64,000 nucleotides of DNA from Blastochloris tepida. Lineage in GTDB: Bacteria > Pseudomonadota > Alphaproteobacteria > Rhizobiales > Xanthobacteraceae. Shown in pieces: positions 25,355 to 33,925 of this stretch. Made by a program: the position numbers and the translations under genes. The notes beneath the pieces were generated by a model, which saw nothing but the letters and a program-made list of their open reading frames with translations, was not told the origin of the DNA and did no database searches. Location of the stretch: contig NZ_AP018907.1 in the NCBI RefSeq assembly GCF_003966715.1, positions 3,026,001 through 3,090,000 on the forward strand, in the 5' to 3' direction. The stretch's first letter is position 1. Every line of letters starts with the position of its first letter.

Positions 25355-25792
25355 ATGACGATGACGAAGCCGGCGCCGGCCAGCCGCCCCCGCGTGGTCA
25401 AGAGCGACGCCGAGTGGCGGGCGATCCTCACGCCCGAACAGTACGAGGTCACCCGCCGTCACGGCACCGAGCAGGCGTGCTCGAGCCCGCTGAACGCGGA
25501 GAAGCGGGCCGGCACCTTCGCCTGCGTGTGCTGCGGCACGCCGCTGTTCCGCACCGGCACCAAGTTCGAGTCGGGCACCGGCTGGCCGAGCTTCTTCGAG
25601 CCGGTGGAGGGTGCCGTCACCGAGCACGACGACCGCTCCTGGTTCATGCACCGCACCGAGGTGCGCTGCGCCACCTGCGACGCCCATCTCGGCCACGTCT
25701 TCCCGGACGGGCCGCCACCGACCGGCCGCCGCTACTGCATCAATGGCGTGGCGCTGCGCTTCGAGCCCGAAGGCACCTCCGATGTGGCGTGA
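25355..25792 (+). CDS. msrB: Peptide-methionine (R)-S-oxide reductase
   Basis: A 145-residue MsrB, which reduces methionine-R-sulfoxide in proteins using thioredoxin. The zinc-binding cysteines are visible (Cys57 and Cys60 in FACVCCG; Cys105 and Cys108 in RCATC). The catalytic Cys128 lies in [12 protein letters not shown], and [10 protein letters not shown] is intact. I choose the ATG at 25355; an in-frame ATG at 25328 would add nine basic residues. The stop overlaps the next gene by 11 bp, so msrB and the S9 peptidase form an operon. Confidence 0.95.
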   Translation: MTMTKPAPASRPRVVKSDAEWRAILTPEQYEVTRRHGTEQACSSPLNAEKRAGTFACVCCGTPLFRTGTKFESGTGWPSFFEPVEGAVTEHDDRSWFMHRTEVRCATCDAHLGHVFPDGPPPTGRRYCINGVALRFEPEGTSDVA

Positions 25793-27902
25793 GGACACGG
25801 GGGGCGGCGCCCCGCGCGCGCCGGACGCGCCGCGCCGTCCGTCGGTGCGCAATCTGCACGGCCATGTGCTGGAGGACGATTACGCCTGGATGCGCGCCGC
25901 CAACTGGCAGGAGGTGCTGCGCGATCCGACGCGGCTCGACCCCGCCATCCGCGCCCATCTGGAGGCCGAGACCGCCTATGCCGAGGCAATGCTGGCCGGC
26001 GAGGCCGAACTGCGGAAAACGCTCGCCGCCGAGATGCGCGCCCGCATCAAGGAGGACGACGCGGCGGTGCCGACCCCCGACGGACCGTTCGCCTACTACA
26101 CCCGCCACCGCGAGGGCGGGCAGCACCCGCTCATCTGCCGCACCGGGCGGGCGGGCGGGCCGGAGGAGCTGCTGCTCGACGGCGACACGCTGGCCGCCGG
26201 CAAGGCGTTCTTCCATCTCGGTGACTGGCGGCGCTCGCCGGACCACCGGCTCCTCGCCTATGCCGCCGACGAGACCGGCTCGGAGTTCGAGACGCTGCGC
26301 ATCCGCGACCTCGCCACAGACGCCGACCTTGTTGATGCTGTGCCCGACATCGCCGGCGACATGACGTGGGCGAGCGCGGGCGACGCGCTCTATTATGTCC
26401 GACGCGACGCCCACCACCGGCCCTCGCGCGTCTTCCGCCACCGGCTCGGCGCCGACCCGGCCACCGACGAGCTGGTGTTCGAGGAGACCGATCCCGGCCT
26501 GTTCGTCGGCCTCGCCGAAACCCAGGCGCGCAGGCTGGCGCTGATCACCGTCGGCGACCACGAGACCTCGGTCGCCTATGCGCTCGATCTCGCCGACCCG
26601 CAGGCGCGCCCGCGCCTGCTCGCGCCGCGCCGCACCGGCGTGCGCTATTCGGCCGAGCACCATCCGGGGCGGCGGCTGTTCTATATCCTCACCAATGCGG
26701 ACGGCGCCGAGGACTTCAAGGTGGTGGTGGCGCCCGAGGACGATCCCACGCCCGCCGCGTGGCGCGAGCTGGTGGCGCACCGGCCGGGCACGCTGATCCT
26801 CGACATCGCCCTGTTCGCCAACCACCTCGTGCGGCTGGAGCGCGAGGACGGGCTGCCGCGCCTCGTCGTGCGCGCGCTCGACAGCGGCGACGAGCACGCC
26901 ATTGCTTTCAACGAGGAGGCCTATTCGCTGAGCCTTCATGCCGGCTACGAGTTCGACACCACGACGGTGCGCTTCGTCTATTCGTCGATGACGACGCCGG
27001 CCGAAACCTACGACTACGACATGGCGCGCCGCACCCGCGTGCTGCGCAAGCGCCAGGAAGTGCCCTCGGGCCACGACCCGGCCGCCTATGTCACCCGCCG
27101 CCTGCACGCAGCCGCGCCGGACGGCGAGAGCGTGCCGGTGACCGTGCTCTATCGCGCCGGCACCCCGCTCGACGGCTCGGCGCCCTGCCTGCTCTACGGC
27201 TATGGCGCCTACGGCATCTCGATGCCGGCGGGGTTCCAGACGGCGCGGCTGTCGCTGGTCGATCGCGGCTTCGTCTACGCCATCGCCCATGTGCGCGGCG
27301 GCACCGAGAAGGGCTGGCGCTGGTATCGCGAGGGCAAGCTCGACCGCAAGACCAACAGCTTCATCGACTTCATCGCCGCCGCCGAGCATTTGATCGCCCA
27401 AGGCTTCACGGCGAAGGGCCGCATTGTTGCCCATGGCGGCTCGGCCGGCGGACTCTTGATGGGCGCGGTCGCCAACATGGCGCCGGAGCTGTTCGCCGGC
27501 ATCATCGCCGAGGTGCCGTTCGTCGACGTTCTGACCACCATGCTCGACGACACGCTGCCGCTGACGCCGCCGGAATGGCCGGAATGGGGCAACCCGATCG
27601 AGGACGCGCAGGCGTTCGCGACCATCCGCGCCTATTCGCCGCTCGACAATGTGGCGGCCCGCCCCTACCCGGCGATGCTGATCCTGTCCGGCCTCGCCGA
27701 CCCGCGGGTGACCTATTGGGAGCCGGCGAAATGGGCGGCGAAACTGCGCGCCGCCACCATTTCGGGCCGGCCGATCCTGCTGCGCATGAACATGGACGCC
27801 GGCCACGCCGGCGCGGCCGGGCGCTTCGACCGCCTCGACGAGATCGCCTGGGCCTACGCCTTCGCGCTCAAGGCGGCGTCAGGCCGGGATCAGCCGGCCT
27901 GA
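25782..27902 (+). CDS. S9 family oligopeptidase (oligopeptidase B-like)
   Basis: A 706-residue prolyl-oligopeptidase-family serine peptidase, close to oligopeptidase B (PtrB), which cleaves short peptides after basic residues. The N-terminal part starts with LEDDYAWMR and continues as a beta-propeller to about residue 410. The catalytic domain has Ser554 in GGSAGG, an Asp in SGLADPRV near 640 and a His in [13 protein letters not shown] near 675. [12 protein letters not shown] and [16 protein letters not shown] are typical. Cytoplasmic; no signal peptide. It overlaps msrB by 11 bp upstream and the converging gene by 13 bp downstream. Confidence 0.93.
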   Translation: MWREDTGGGAPRAPDAPRRPSVRNLHGHVLEDDYAWMRAANWQEVLRDPTRLDPAIRAHLEAETAYAEAMLAGEAELRKTLAAEMRARIKEDDAAVPTPDGPFAYYTRHREGGQHPLICRTGRAGGPEELLLDGDTLAAGKAFFHLGDWRRSPDHRLLAYAADETGSEFETLRIRDLATDADLVDAVPDIAGDMTWASAGDALYYVRRDAHHRPSRVFRHRLGADPATDELVFEETDPGLFVGLAETQARRLALITVGDHETSVAYALDLADPQARPRLLAPRRTGVRYSAEHHPGRRLFYILTNADGAEDFKVVVAPEDDPTPAAWRELVAHRPGTLILDIALFANHLVRLEREDGLPRLVVRALDSGDEHAIAFNEEAYSLSLHAGYEFDTTTVRFVYSSMTTPAETYDYDMARRTRVLRKRQEVPSGHDPAAYVTRRLHAAAPDGESVPVTVLYRAGTPLDGSAPCLLYGYGAYGISMPAGFQTARLSLVDRGFVYAIAHVRGGTEKGWRWYREGKLDRKTNSFIDFIAAAEHLIAQGFTAKGRIVAHGGSAGGLLMGAVANMAPELFAGIIAEVPFVDVLTTMLDDTLPLTPPEWPEWGNPIEDAQAFATIRAYSPLDNVAARPYPAMLILSGLADPRVTYWEPAKWAAKLRAATISGRPILLRMNMDAGHAGAAGRFDRLDEIAWAYAFALKAASGRDQPA

Positions 27903-27910
27903 TCCCGGCC
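27882..27910. terminator. 12-bp hairpin containing both stop codons of converging genes
   Basis: GGCCGGGATCAG (27882-27893) pairs perfectly with CTGATCCCGGCC (27899-27910) around a 5-base loop. The TGA of the S9 peptidase (27900-27902) and the TGA of the opposite gene (27892-27890) both lie in the stem. It is probably a shared bidirectional end signal, though no long T-run follows. Confidence 0.5.
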
Positions 27911-29602
27911 CTTCTGTTCGGCGCGCTTGTGCTCGACCCGCTCGACATGGTCGCGCAGCGCCTGGACCGAGGCGAAGCGCACCAGCCCCTCGGGCAGATC
28001 CGCCTCGATCGAGCCGTCGGCGTAGAGCGTGTAGGCCATGCCGCCGATCACCCCGGCCTTGAGGATGCGGCTCGATGCCGGATCCTCCAGCGAATCCGGC
28101 CCGGTCGCCGGCTGGCCGGGCAGCGGCGGCAGGGCGGCCGCGGCCGGCACGGGGGCAGCGGGCGGCGGCGCGGCGGGGCGTGACGGAGCGGGCGCAGGCT
28201 CGGGCTCGGGCATGCCGTCCGGCGTCAGGCCCTGGCCCCAGGCCTTCTGCCAAGCCGCCCGGAACGGATCGACCCGCTCCGGTTCCGGCTTCGGTTCCGC
28301 TCTGGGCTCCGCTTTCGGCTCGGGCTTCGGTTCCGGTTTGGCGGATTCGGGCTTCAGCGGCTCGGGCTTGGGCGGCAGCCGCGTGTCCGGCCGGAGTTCG
28401 GTTCGCAGCCGGAAGTCGGGCCGGGGGACCGGTTTCGACTCAGGCTTCATTTCGGGCTTGCCGGCGTCAGGCCCCGACCCCTCGGGCGCTGCAATGTCGG
28501 GCGCGCCAAGGTCAGTCGCGCCAAGATCAGGCGCGCCAAAATCCGGCTTGGCCGTGGGCTTGGGCTCGAGCTTGAATCCGAATCTCGGCTCGCCGAGAGG
28601 CTTGGCGTCTGGTTTCGGGACCGCCTTGGAGTCCTGCTTGAATTCTTGCCTGGATTCCTGTCTGGATTCCTGCCTCTGGTCCGGTCCGGCCTTCGGCTCC
28701 GCTGCGGCTTCGGCTCGGGCCTCAGGTCTCGGTTGGGGCGTCGCCAGCGATCTGGTCTCGCCCCGCGGCTCCGGCTCCGGCCGCGCCTCGGGGGCAGCCT
28801 CCCGCCGCAACCGGAACCCGAAGCCCGGCTTCGCCTCGGAGATCACCTCGAGACGGGATTGCGGCCCGGCATCGTCGCGCGCCGGCGGCGGCTCGGCCGG
28901 CGCTCGCGGCTGCGGTGCGAACAGCGACAGGTCCTCCTCGGGCTCCGGCTCGGGCACGCGCAGCGGCGGAATGCGCAGCGTCTCGGGCTGCAGCCGGGCC
29001 TGCGGCGAACGGCCCGCCATGTCGTGTCCCGCGGCCTCGCGCGGGTGGGCGGTCTCATCCGGCCGCTCGGCCAGGAAACGCGGCGGCAGGGCCGGCGGCG
29101 CCTGATCGGTCGCCTCGAAATCCTCCATCGTGAGGCCGGGCACCCGCGGCTGACGCGGCATCTGGCGCGGTGCCTCGCGCAGCGGCTCGCGTGGCAACTC
29201 CTGCGGCAGGGCACGGTCCTGTGGCAGGGGACGGGGCGGCTCGGGCGGCCGCTCGAACTCGGCGACGGGCGCCGGCATCGGCGGGTAGGGCTGAGCCTGC
29301 GCCGGCCCCTGCCCCGGTCTGGACGGGGCATGCGGCCGCGCCGCCGGCCGGGGGGCCGGCCGGCCGGCCGGCCCGGAGCCCGCGGCGGGCCGCGCCAGAA
29401 GATCCATGCGCGAGCCGATCGCCTCCAGCGCCGACAGGATGCTGCCGAGGCCGATGGCGAGAAGCCCCCCGGTCAGCCCCACCGTACCGGCGAGAATGAG
29501 GGTGTTGTCGAAGCCGAACGCCAGAAACGGCATTCCGCCTGCGATGGCCGCCAGTCCGCTGACGGCCAGGATCGTCCCCAGGACGATCAGAAAGATGGCC
29601 AT
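27890..29602 (-). CDS. Pro/Glu/Lys-rich membrane-anchored hypothetical protein
   Basis: A 570-residue protein with two N-terminal membrane helices (about 3-22 and 33-58). About 400 residues of low-complexity sequence follow, full of Pro, Glu, Lys, Ala and Arg, including long KPEPKPEPKAEP stretches. A short conserved-looking C-terminal domain (about 515-560, GVIGGMAYTLYADGSIEADLPEGLVRF) closes the protein. The extended linker suggests a protein anchored in the inner membrane with a tethered C-terminal domain. No function known. It overlaps the S9 peptidase gene by 13 bp tail to tail. Confidence 0.75.
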   Translation of the reverse strand: MAIFLIVLGTILAVSGLAAIAGGMPFLAFGFDNTLILAGTVGLTGGLLAIGLGSILSALEAIGSRMDLLARPAAGSGPAGRPAPRPAARPHAPSRPGQGPAQAQPYPPMPAPVAEFERPPEPPRPLPQDRALPQELPREPLREAPRQMPRQPRVPGLTMEDFEATDQAPPALPPRFLAERPDETAHPREAAGHDMAGRSPQARLQPETLRIPPLRVPEPEPEEDLSLFAPQPRAPAEPPPARDDAGPQSRLEVISEAKPGFGFRLRREAAPEARPEPEPRGETRSLATPQPRPEARAEAAAEPKAGPDQRQESRQESRQEFKQDSKAVPKPDAKPLGEPRFGFKLEPKPTAKPDFGAPDLGATDLGAPDIAAPEGSGPDAGKPEMKPESKPVPRPDFRLRTELRPDTRLPPKPEPLKPESAKPEPKPEPKAEPRAEPKPEPERVDPFRAAWQKAWGQGLTPDGMPEPEPAPAPSRPAAPPPAAPVPAAAALPPLPGQPATGPDSLEDPASSRILKAGVIGGMAYTLYADGSIEADLPEGLVRFASVQALRDHVERVEHKRAEQKGRDQAG

Positions 29603-29781
29603 GTCGACACCTTACCGCGCGCCTGCCGCGGCTCCGTAGAGTCATGATCCAAAATCGGCTGCGATTCCACAACCAGGCCGTTCGGTGCCGCCGTTGCCCC
29701 GGCGCGCCCGTCCCCTATCTAGATGATGTCCCAGCACCGTCTGGCCGACGGCAGGGTCACTCGACCCGGCAGCATCAACCT

Positions 29782-29870
29782 GTTCAAGAAGGTCTTCGCC
29801 ATGTCGTTCACGGACCACTTAAGCAAGGTCTTCTCGAACCCGTTCAAGAGGGTCTCCACCATGTCGTTTT
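29782..29870 (+). repeat. In-frame 60-bp-spaced duplication of the superoxide dismutase start region
   Basis: GTTCAAGAAGGTCTTCGCC followed by ATGTCGTT (29782-29808) recurs as GTTCAAGAGGGTCTCCACC followed by ATGTCGTT (29842-29868). The spacing is exactly 60 bp with two or three differences. Each copy carries an AAGAAGG/AAGAGGG ribosome-like site and an ATG in the same frame. Confidence 0.8.
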
Positions 29871-30463
29871 CGCTTCCGGACCTGCCTTACGCATATGATG
29901 CTCTCACCCCCTATATGAGCCGAGAGACGCTCGAATATCACCATGACAAGCATCATCTCGCGTATGTCAACAATGGCAACAACTTGTTGAAAGGCACGGA
30001 GTGGGAAGGCAAGCCCCTTGAGCAGGTGGTGGTCGGCTCGTTCGGCAAGAATACCGGCCTGTTCAACAATGCCGGCCAGCACTACAACCACCTGCACTTC
30101 TGGAAATGGATGAAGCCCAACGGCGGCGGCAAGATCCCCGGCCGACTGGAATCCAAGATCATCGCCGATTTCGGCTCTGTGGATAAGTTCAAGGAATTCT
30201 TCATCCAGGCCGGCGTCACCCAGTTCGGCTCCGGCTGGTGCTGGCTCGCGGTCAAGGACGGCGCGCTCGTGGTCTCCAAGACCCCGAACGGCGAAAACCC
30301 GCTGGTTCATGGTGCCCAGCCGATCCTCGGCTGCGATGTCTGGGAGCATTCCTACTACATCGACTATCGCAACCGCCGGCCGGACTACCTGAAGGCGTTC
30401 ATCGACAACCTCGTCAACTGGGACTACGTGGACGAAATGTTCGAGGCCGCCCTCAAGAAATAA
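29861..30463 (+). CDS. Superoxide dismutase, Fe/Mn family
   Basis: A 200-residue iron/manganese superoxide dismutase, converting superoxide to hydrogen peroxide and oxygen. Metal ligands are visible: His in YHHDKHH near 26, His in GQHYNHLHFWKWM near 75, and Asp and His in DVWEHSYYIDYRNRRPDY near 163-167. The ATG at 29861 gives the normal family N terminus (SFSLPDLPYAYDAL). An in-frame ATG at 29801 with a near-identical ribosome site would add 20 residues (MSFTDHLSKVFSNPFKRVST). Metal choice cannot be decided from sequence alone. Confidence 0.95.
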   Translation: MSFSLPDLPYAYDALTPYMSRETLEYHHDKHHLAYVNNGNNLLKGTEWEGKPLEQVVVGSFGKNTGLFNNAGQHYNHLHFWKWMKPNGGGKIPGRLESKIIADFGSVDKFKEFFIQAGVTQFGSGWCWLAVKDGALVVSKTPNGENPLVHGAQPILGCDVWEHSYYIDYRNRRPDYLKAFIDNLVNWDYVDEMFEAALKK

Positions 30464-30480
30464 AAGAACTAATTACCATG

Positions 30481-30505
30481 TGCAGCGGCGGCCGGCGCCG
30501 CTGCA
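30481..30505 (+). terminator. Hairpin after the superoxide dismutase gene
   Basis: TGCAGCGGCG / CGCCGCTGCA with a 5-base loop, a perfect 10-bp stem starting 18 bp after the stop. No T-run follows. A second perfect 11-bp stem (AAGTCCGGCAC / GTGCCGGACTT, 30660-30692) lies before the next gene. Confidence 0.45.
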
Positions 30506-30716
30506 GCGCAGCGTCGAATTCCTTTCATGAACCTATGGCACCCACTGGCAAAGTTGCCGCAATCCTGGTCAATATGATCGGACTGGCGGCGGTCGGGCCG
30601 CGTAAGCCGCTTCCGTAACGGAGCGGGGACACCGGCCGCAAGCTTTTGGATCGGTCACGAAGTCCGGCACACGAAACCGTCGTGCCGGACTTCGCATGCG
30701 GGGCTGTAGGGTCACG

Positions 30717-32492
30717 ATGTTCAAGCTGCGGGCGCGCCCGGAGTCCGGCGCGCAGACGACGTTCGGCGCGTCTATTTCGTCGGGGACGCGCATCCAATCC
30801 GGCGCACTCACGGCATCCGGCGCGCACATTGCCGACATTGCCGCACTGGCGCTGCTTGCCGCCCTGTCCGTGGTGGCGCTCCTGACCTTCCGCCATTACG
30901 GCCTGGGATGGGACGACTATACCCACGCCGAATATGGCGAACTGCTGCTCGCCTATTACACCTCGGGCTTCGAGGACACGCGGGCGCTGTCCTTCGTCAA
31001 TCTCTATTATTACGGCGGCGGCTTCGACATGCTGTCGGCGATCGCGGCGCGCATCCTGCCGCTTGATCTGTTCGCCGCCCGCCGCCTGATGGGCGCCGTC
31101 GTCGGGCTGATCGGCCTTGCCATCACTTGGCGGCTCGGCCGCCGCCTCGGCGGTCCCAATGCCGGCCTCGCCGCGCTGGTGCTGCTCGCGCTCTGCCCGC
31201 TCTATTACGGCCACATGTTCATGAACGCGAAGGACGTCCCCTTCGCGGTGGCCAAGATCGGCCTGCTCTACGCGCTGGTGCGTGCCTTAGAGGAATATCC
31301 GAAGCCGTCCTGGAAGACGGTGGCGCTGGTCGGCCTGACGCTTGGCCTCACCATCGGCACCCGCGTGATGGGCGGCATCGCCGTGCTGTCGGTCGGGCTT
31401 GCCGGCATCGTGCTGCTGACGCTGGAGGCGCGGCGGACCAGCCTGAAGGCGGCCGCCCGCCAGTTCGCCGCCTTCACCGGCATCCTGAGCCTCGGCCTCG
31501 TGCTGGCCTATGGCGTGATGGGGCTCGTGTGGCCGTGGGCGATCGCCGAGCCGCTCAACCCGATCCGGGCGGTAATGTACTTCACCAAGTTCTGGGAAGT
31601 GCCCTGGCGCGAGCTCTATGAGGGCTCGGCGGTGCTGGTGCCGGAGATGCCGCGCGGCTACGTGCCGACGCTGTTCGCCGTCACCATGCCGGAGAGCTTC
31701 CTGGTGCTGGCGCTGCTCGGCATCGGGCTGGCGCTGCGCACACTGTTCCGCGCCGACGTGGCTCCCACCCGCCGCACCATCGAGATCCTGGTGCTCGGCG
31801 CCGCCCTGGTGCCGATCCTGGTGACGGTGGCGACCAAGCCGGCGATGTACAACGGCATCCGCCACTTCGTGTTCGTTACCCCGCCGCTGGCGGTTCTGGG
31901 CGGGCTGGCGGTGGCTTGGCTGATCGAGCGGCTGGCGCCGCGGCCCAGGCTGCGCGCCGCCACGCTCGGCGTGCTGGGCCTCGCAGCGTCGGTGACCGCC
32001 GTCGACATGGTGCGGCTGCACCCCTACCAGTACGCCCACTACAATCATGTCATCGGCGGGCTGCAGACCGCGGACCGCGAGTTCATGCTCGATTACTGGG
32101 GCCTCGCCTTCAAGCAGGCCGGCGAGGAGCTGCGCGCCGAGATCGACCGGAAGGGTCTGAAGCCGCCGAAGGGGCGGCGCTGGAAGGTGGCCACCTGCGG
32201 CCCGCACAATGCGGCGCGCATCGCGCTCGGCCCCGACTTCATCGTCACCTACGACACGCGCGGCGCCGATTTCGCGCTGATGCTCGGCGAATACTACTGC
32301 CAGCAACTGCCGCTGAAGCCGATGGTCGAGGTGAGCCGCGAGGGCGTGGTGTTCGCCTCGGTCTATGACGTGCGCAACGCCGACCCGCTGGCCAGCGTGT
32401 TCTCCACCCCGCCGATCCAGCCGGTCCCGCCCGGCCAGCAGCAGGCGGCGGGCACGGCGGCGATGCCGCGACCGGCCGTCACCGCCCCCTGA
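30717..32492 (+). CDS. GT39-type glycosyltransferase (ArnT/PMT-like membrane protein)
   Basis: A 591-residue polytopic membrane protein with about ten helices. The first large periplasmic loop starts with GLGWDDYTHAEYG near residue 62, the acidic motif expected of the GT-C fold in dolichyl-phosphate-mannose or undecaprenyl-linked sugar transferases (GT39, ArnT). A soluble C-terminal part with an HPYQYAHYN motif follows the last helix. It probably moves a sugar from a lipid carrier to a protein or lipid acceptor in the envelope; substrate unknown. An in-frame ATG 21 bp upstream is an alternative start. Confidence 0.78.
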   Translation: MFKLRARPESGAQTTFGASISSGTRIQSGALTASGAHIADIAALALLAALSVVALLTFRHYGLGWDDYTHAEYGELLLAYYTSGFEDTRALSFVNLYYYGGGFDMLSAIAARILPLDLFAARRLMGAVVGLIGLAITWRLGRRLGGPNAGLAALVLLALCPLYYGHMFMNAKDVPFAVAKIGLLYALVRALEEYPKPSWKTVALVGLTLGLTIGTRVMGGIAVLSVGLAGIVLLTLEARRTSLKAAARQFAAFTGILSLGLVLAYGVMGLVWPWAIAEPLNPIRAVMYFTKFWEVPWRELYEGSAVLVPEMPRGYVPTLFAVTMPESFLVLALLGIGLALRTLFRADVAPTRRTIEILVLGAALVPILVTVATKPAMYNGIRHFVFVTPPLAVLGGLAVAWLIERLAPRPRLRAATLGVLGLAASVTAVDMVRLHPYQYAHYNHVIGGLQTADREFMLDYWGLAFKQAGEELRAEIDRKGLKPPKGRRWKVATCGPHNAARIALGPDFIVTYDTRGADFALMLGEYYCQQLPLKPMVEVSREGVVFASVYDVRNADPLASVFSTPPIQPVPPGQQQAAGTAAMPRPAVTAP

Positions 32493-32520
32493 ACGCGGAC
32501 GGCACGGCTCCGAGGATAGG

Positions 32521-32650
32521 CTGACAACCCGACGGCCGAAGCGTCCGCTCCGGCTCGTCGGGTTGTCGCATTCCCGTTCGCAAATCTGGTTCCCAAAAGT
32601 CCGGCTGCCACAAGACTGGCTTCCAATCTTGCCGAGAATGCTCCGACGAG
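32521..32650. repeat. Diverged copy of the CTAG-bounded repeat
   Basis: GACAACCCGACGG...TCGTCGGGTTGTC forms a hairpin. It is followed by GTCGCATTCCCGTTCGCAAA and GAGAATGCTCCGAC, recognisable as a degraded version of the repeat at 10928-11034 and 62253-62423. Confidence 0.55.
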
Positions 32651-32737
32651 CCTCTTGAAGGCGCACGCCCGTTGAGGGCAGTGTGGGCCGGCGCGCCGGG
32701 TGCGGACGGCCGGGAACCGGCGCGCAGGGGGCGGCGC

Positions 32738-33409
32738 ATGAACAGCCTGGCACGGATCGACTGGATCGCGAAGGTTCCGGGGCTCGACCGACTCGATGCC
32801 GAGGCGCGGGCGCTGGTCGCCGCGCGCACGCCGCTGGTGCAGGTGCCCAAGGGCGGCCACGCCTTCGCTGCCGGCACCGAATGCAATTCCTATCTGGTGG
32901 TGGTGAAGGGCTGCGTGCGCGTCCAGCTCATCGCCGAGAACGGCCGCGAGATCGTGCTCTACCGCGTCCGCTCGGGCGAGAGCTGCGTGCTCACCACCTC
33001 CTGCCTGATGACCCGCGCGCCCTACGGCGCCGAGGCCATCGCCGAAGACGACGTGACGGCGGCCGCCCTGCCGGGCGAGACCTTCCGCACCCTGCTCGCC
33101 AGTTCGGCGACCTTCCGCGACTTCGTGCTGGCGGCTTATGCCGACCGCGTCGCCGACCTGATCCTGACCATGGAAGATGCGGTGTTCCACCGCATCGACC
33201 GGCGGCTCGCCCGCATCCTGCTCGCCCGCAGCATGGCGGCGGTGACCGCCACCCACCAGGAGCTCGCCGCCGAGCTCGGCTCGGCCCGCGAGGTGGTGTC
33301 GCGCCAGCTCAAATCGTTCGAGAAGCAAGGGCTGGTGGCGCTCGCGCGCGGCCGCATCGACATCGTCGACCGCGCGCGGCTGGTCCGCCTTGCCGACGAG
33401 GCGGATTGA
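32738..33409 (+). CDS. Crp/Fnr family transcriptional regulator
   Basis: A 223-residue regulator. A cyclic-nucleotide-binding-type beta-barrel occupies about residues 20-130 and a Crp-type winged helix-turn-helix about 155-215 (HQELAAELGSAREVVSRQLKSFEKQGLV). Cysteines occur (CNS, GCVR, ESCVLTTSC) but not as the N-terminal CxxC cluster of oxygen-sensing FNR, so it probably senses something else. Regulators of this type are often found beside DUF2892 proteins, as here. The ATG at 32738 is preceded by CAGGGGGCGG. It may bind the repeated TTTGTGAC sites just downstream. Confidence 0.9.
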   Translation: MNSLARIDWIAKVPGLDRLDAEARALVAARTPLVQVPKGGHAFAAGTECNSYLVVVKGCVRVQLIAENGREIVLYRVRSGESCVLTTSCLMTRAPYGAEAIAEDDVTAAALPGETFRTLLASSATFRDFVLAAYADRVADLILTMEDAVFHRIDRRLARILLARSMAAVTATHQELAAELGSAREVVSRQLKSFEKQGLVALARGRIDIVDRARLVRLADEAD

Positions 33410-33430
33410 GCCGCCGCCCACTTTCCCCCC

Positions 33431-33467
33431 GTTTGTGACGTTTCCCGGCCGTTTGTGACAAGGTCAC
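33431..33467 (+). promoter_or_regulatory. Repeated GTTTGTGAC motifs upstream of the DUF2892 gene
   Basis: GTTTGTGAC occurs at 33431-33439 and 33451-33459, spaced exactly 20 bp. The second copy is part of the inverted repeat GTGAC-AAG-GTCAC (33455-33467), similar to Crp-family half-sites. Located between the Crp/Fnr gene and the DUF2892 gene. Confidence 0.5.
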
Positions 33468-33560
33468 CGACGCTGCGGCGGCCATCGGTCATGGTGACGC
33501 CATGCCCGACGGGCACCGGCGTCCCCGGCCGGCCACCAAGTCACTTCTGGAGACTAGAGA

Positions 33561-33755
33561 ATGACCACCAACGTTGGCGGGATCGACCGCGCGCTGCGCA
33601 TCGTCGCCGGTATTGCCCTCATCGCCTTCGCGCTGCTGTCGGGCAACCAGTATGCCTGGATCGGCTGGATCGGCGTGGTGCCGCTCGCCACCGCCATGCT
33701 CGGCTGGTGCCCGGCCTATTCGATGATCGGCGTGTCGACCTGCTCGCGGCGCTGA
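33561..33755 (+). CDS. DUF2892 family membrane protein
   Basis: A 64-residue protein with two membrane helices (about 13-27 and 30-47) and the WCPAYSMIGVSTC motif, whose cysteines are typical of DUF2892 proteins related to the membrane part of YgaP-type rhodaneses. These are often linked with sulfur or sulfide handling. It follows a Crp/Fnr regulator and a pair of candidate operator motifs. The start ATG at 33561 is preceded by a weak GGAGA site. Confidence 0.88.
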   Translation: MTTNVGGIDRALRIVAGIALIAFALLSGNQYAWIGWIGVVPLATAMLGWCPAYSMIGVSTCSRR

Positions 33756-33764
33756 TGGCGCTTC

Positions 33765-33807
33765 ATACGGTTTCCGGCATCCTGAAGGGATCGCCCGGAA
33801 ACCGTAT
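33765..33807. repeat. GGTTTCCGG-family palindrome, perfect 13-bp arms
   Basis: ATACGGTTTCCGG (33765-33777) and CCGGAAACCGTAT (33795-33807) around CAT CCTGAAGGGATCGC. This is the cleanest copy in the window and shows the canonical structure of the family. Confidence 0.8.
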
Positions 33808-33822
33808 GACAAGCCCCTTCCG

Positions 33823-33917
33823 GAAGACGGTCCCGGCTCGGCGCCATGCGCCGTCCGGGACGACGTGAAACGGGGAGCGGTTCCGGCTCGCGGGCCTTCG
33901 GCCCCGCCCGGGACGAC
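33823..33917. repeat. Two CCCGGGACGAC-type palindromes
   Basis: Two adjacent imperfect palindromes, each ending in CCGGGACGAC (33823-33864 and 33879-33917). They lie between the DUF2892 gene and the converging exonuclease gene. Related copies are at 41908-41952 and about 17088-17195. Confidence 0.6.
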
Positions 33918-33925
33918 AAACGGCC

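Noticed and set aside
25740..27806. A 688-codon minus-strand frame opposite the S9 peptidase
   Set aside because: Mirror frame of a coding region with full catalytic motifs on the plus strand; its composition is typical of antisense translation.
29723..29860. Long N-terminal start of superoxide dismutase at 29723
   Set aside because: The family N terminus begins at 29861 and the extra 46 residues have no match. Only the ATG at 29801 remains a real alternative because of its duplicated ribosome site.
32738..33409. Oxygen-sensing FNR that would control the FNR/FixK box at 17991
   Set aside because: The N-terminal cysteine cluster of FNR is absent. The recognition helix (EVVSRQL) is of broad Crp/Fnr type and does not by itself show TTGAT-N4-ATCAA specificity.
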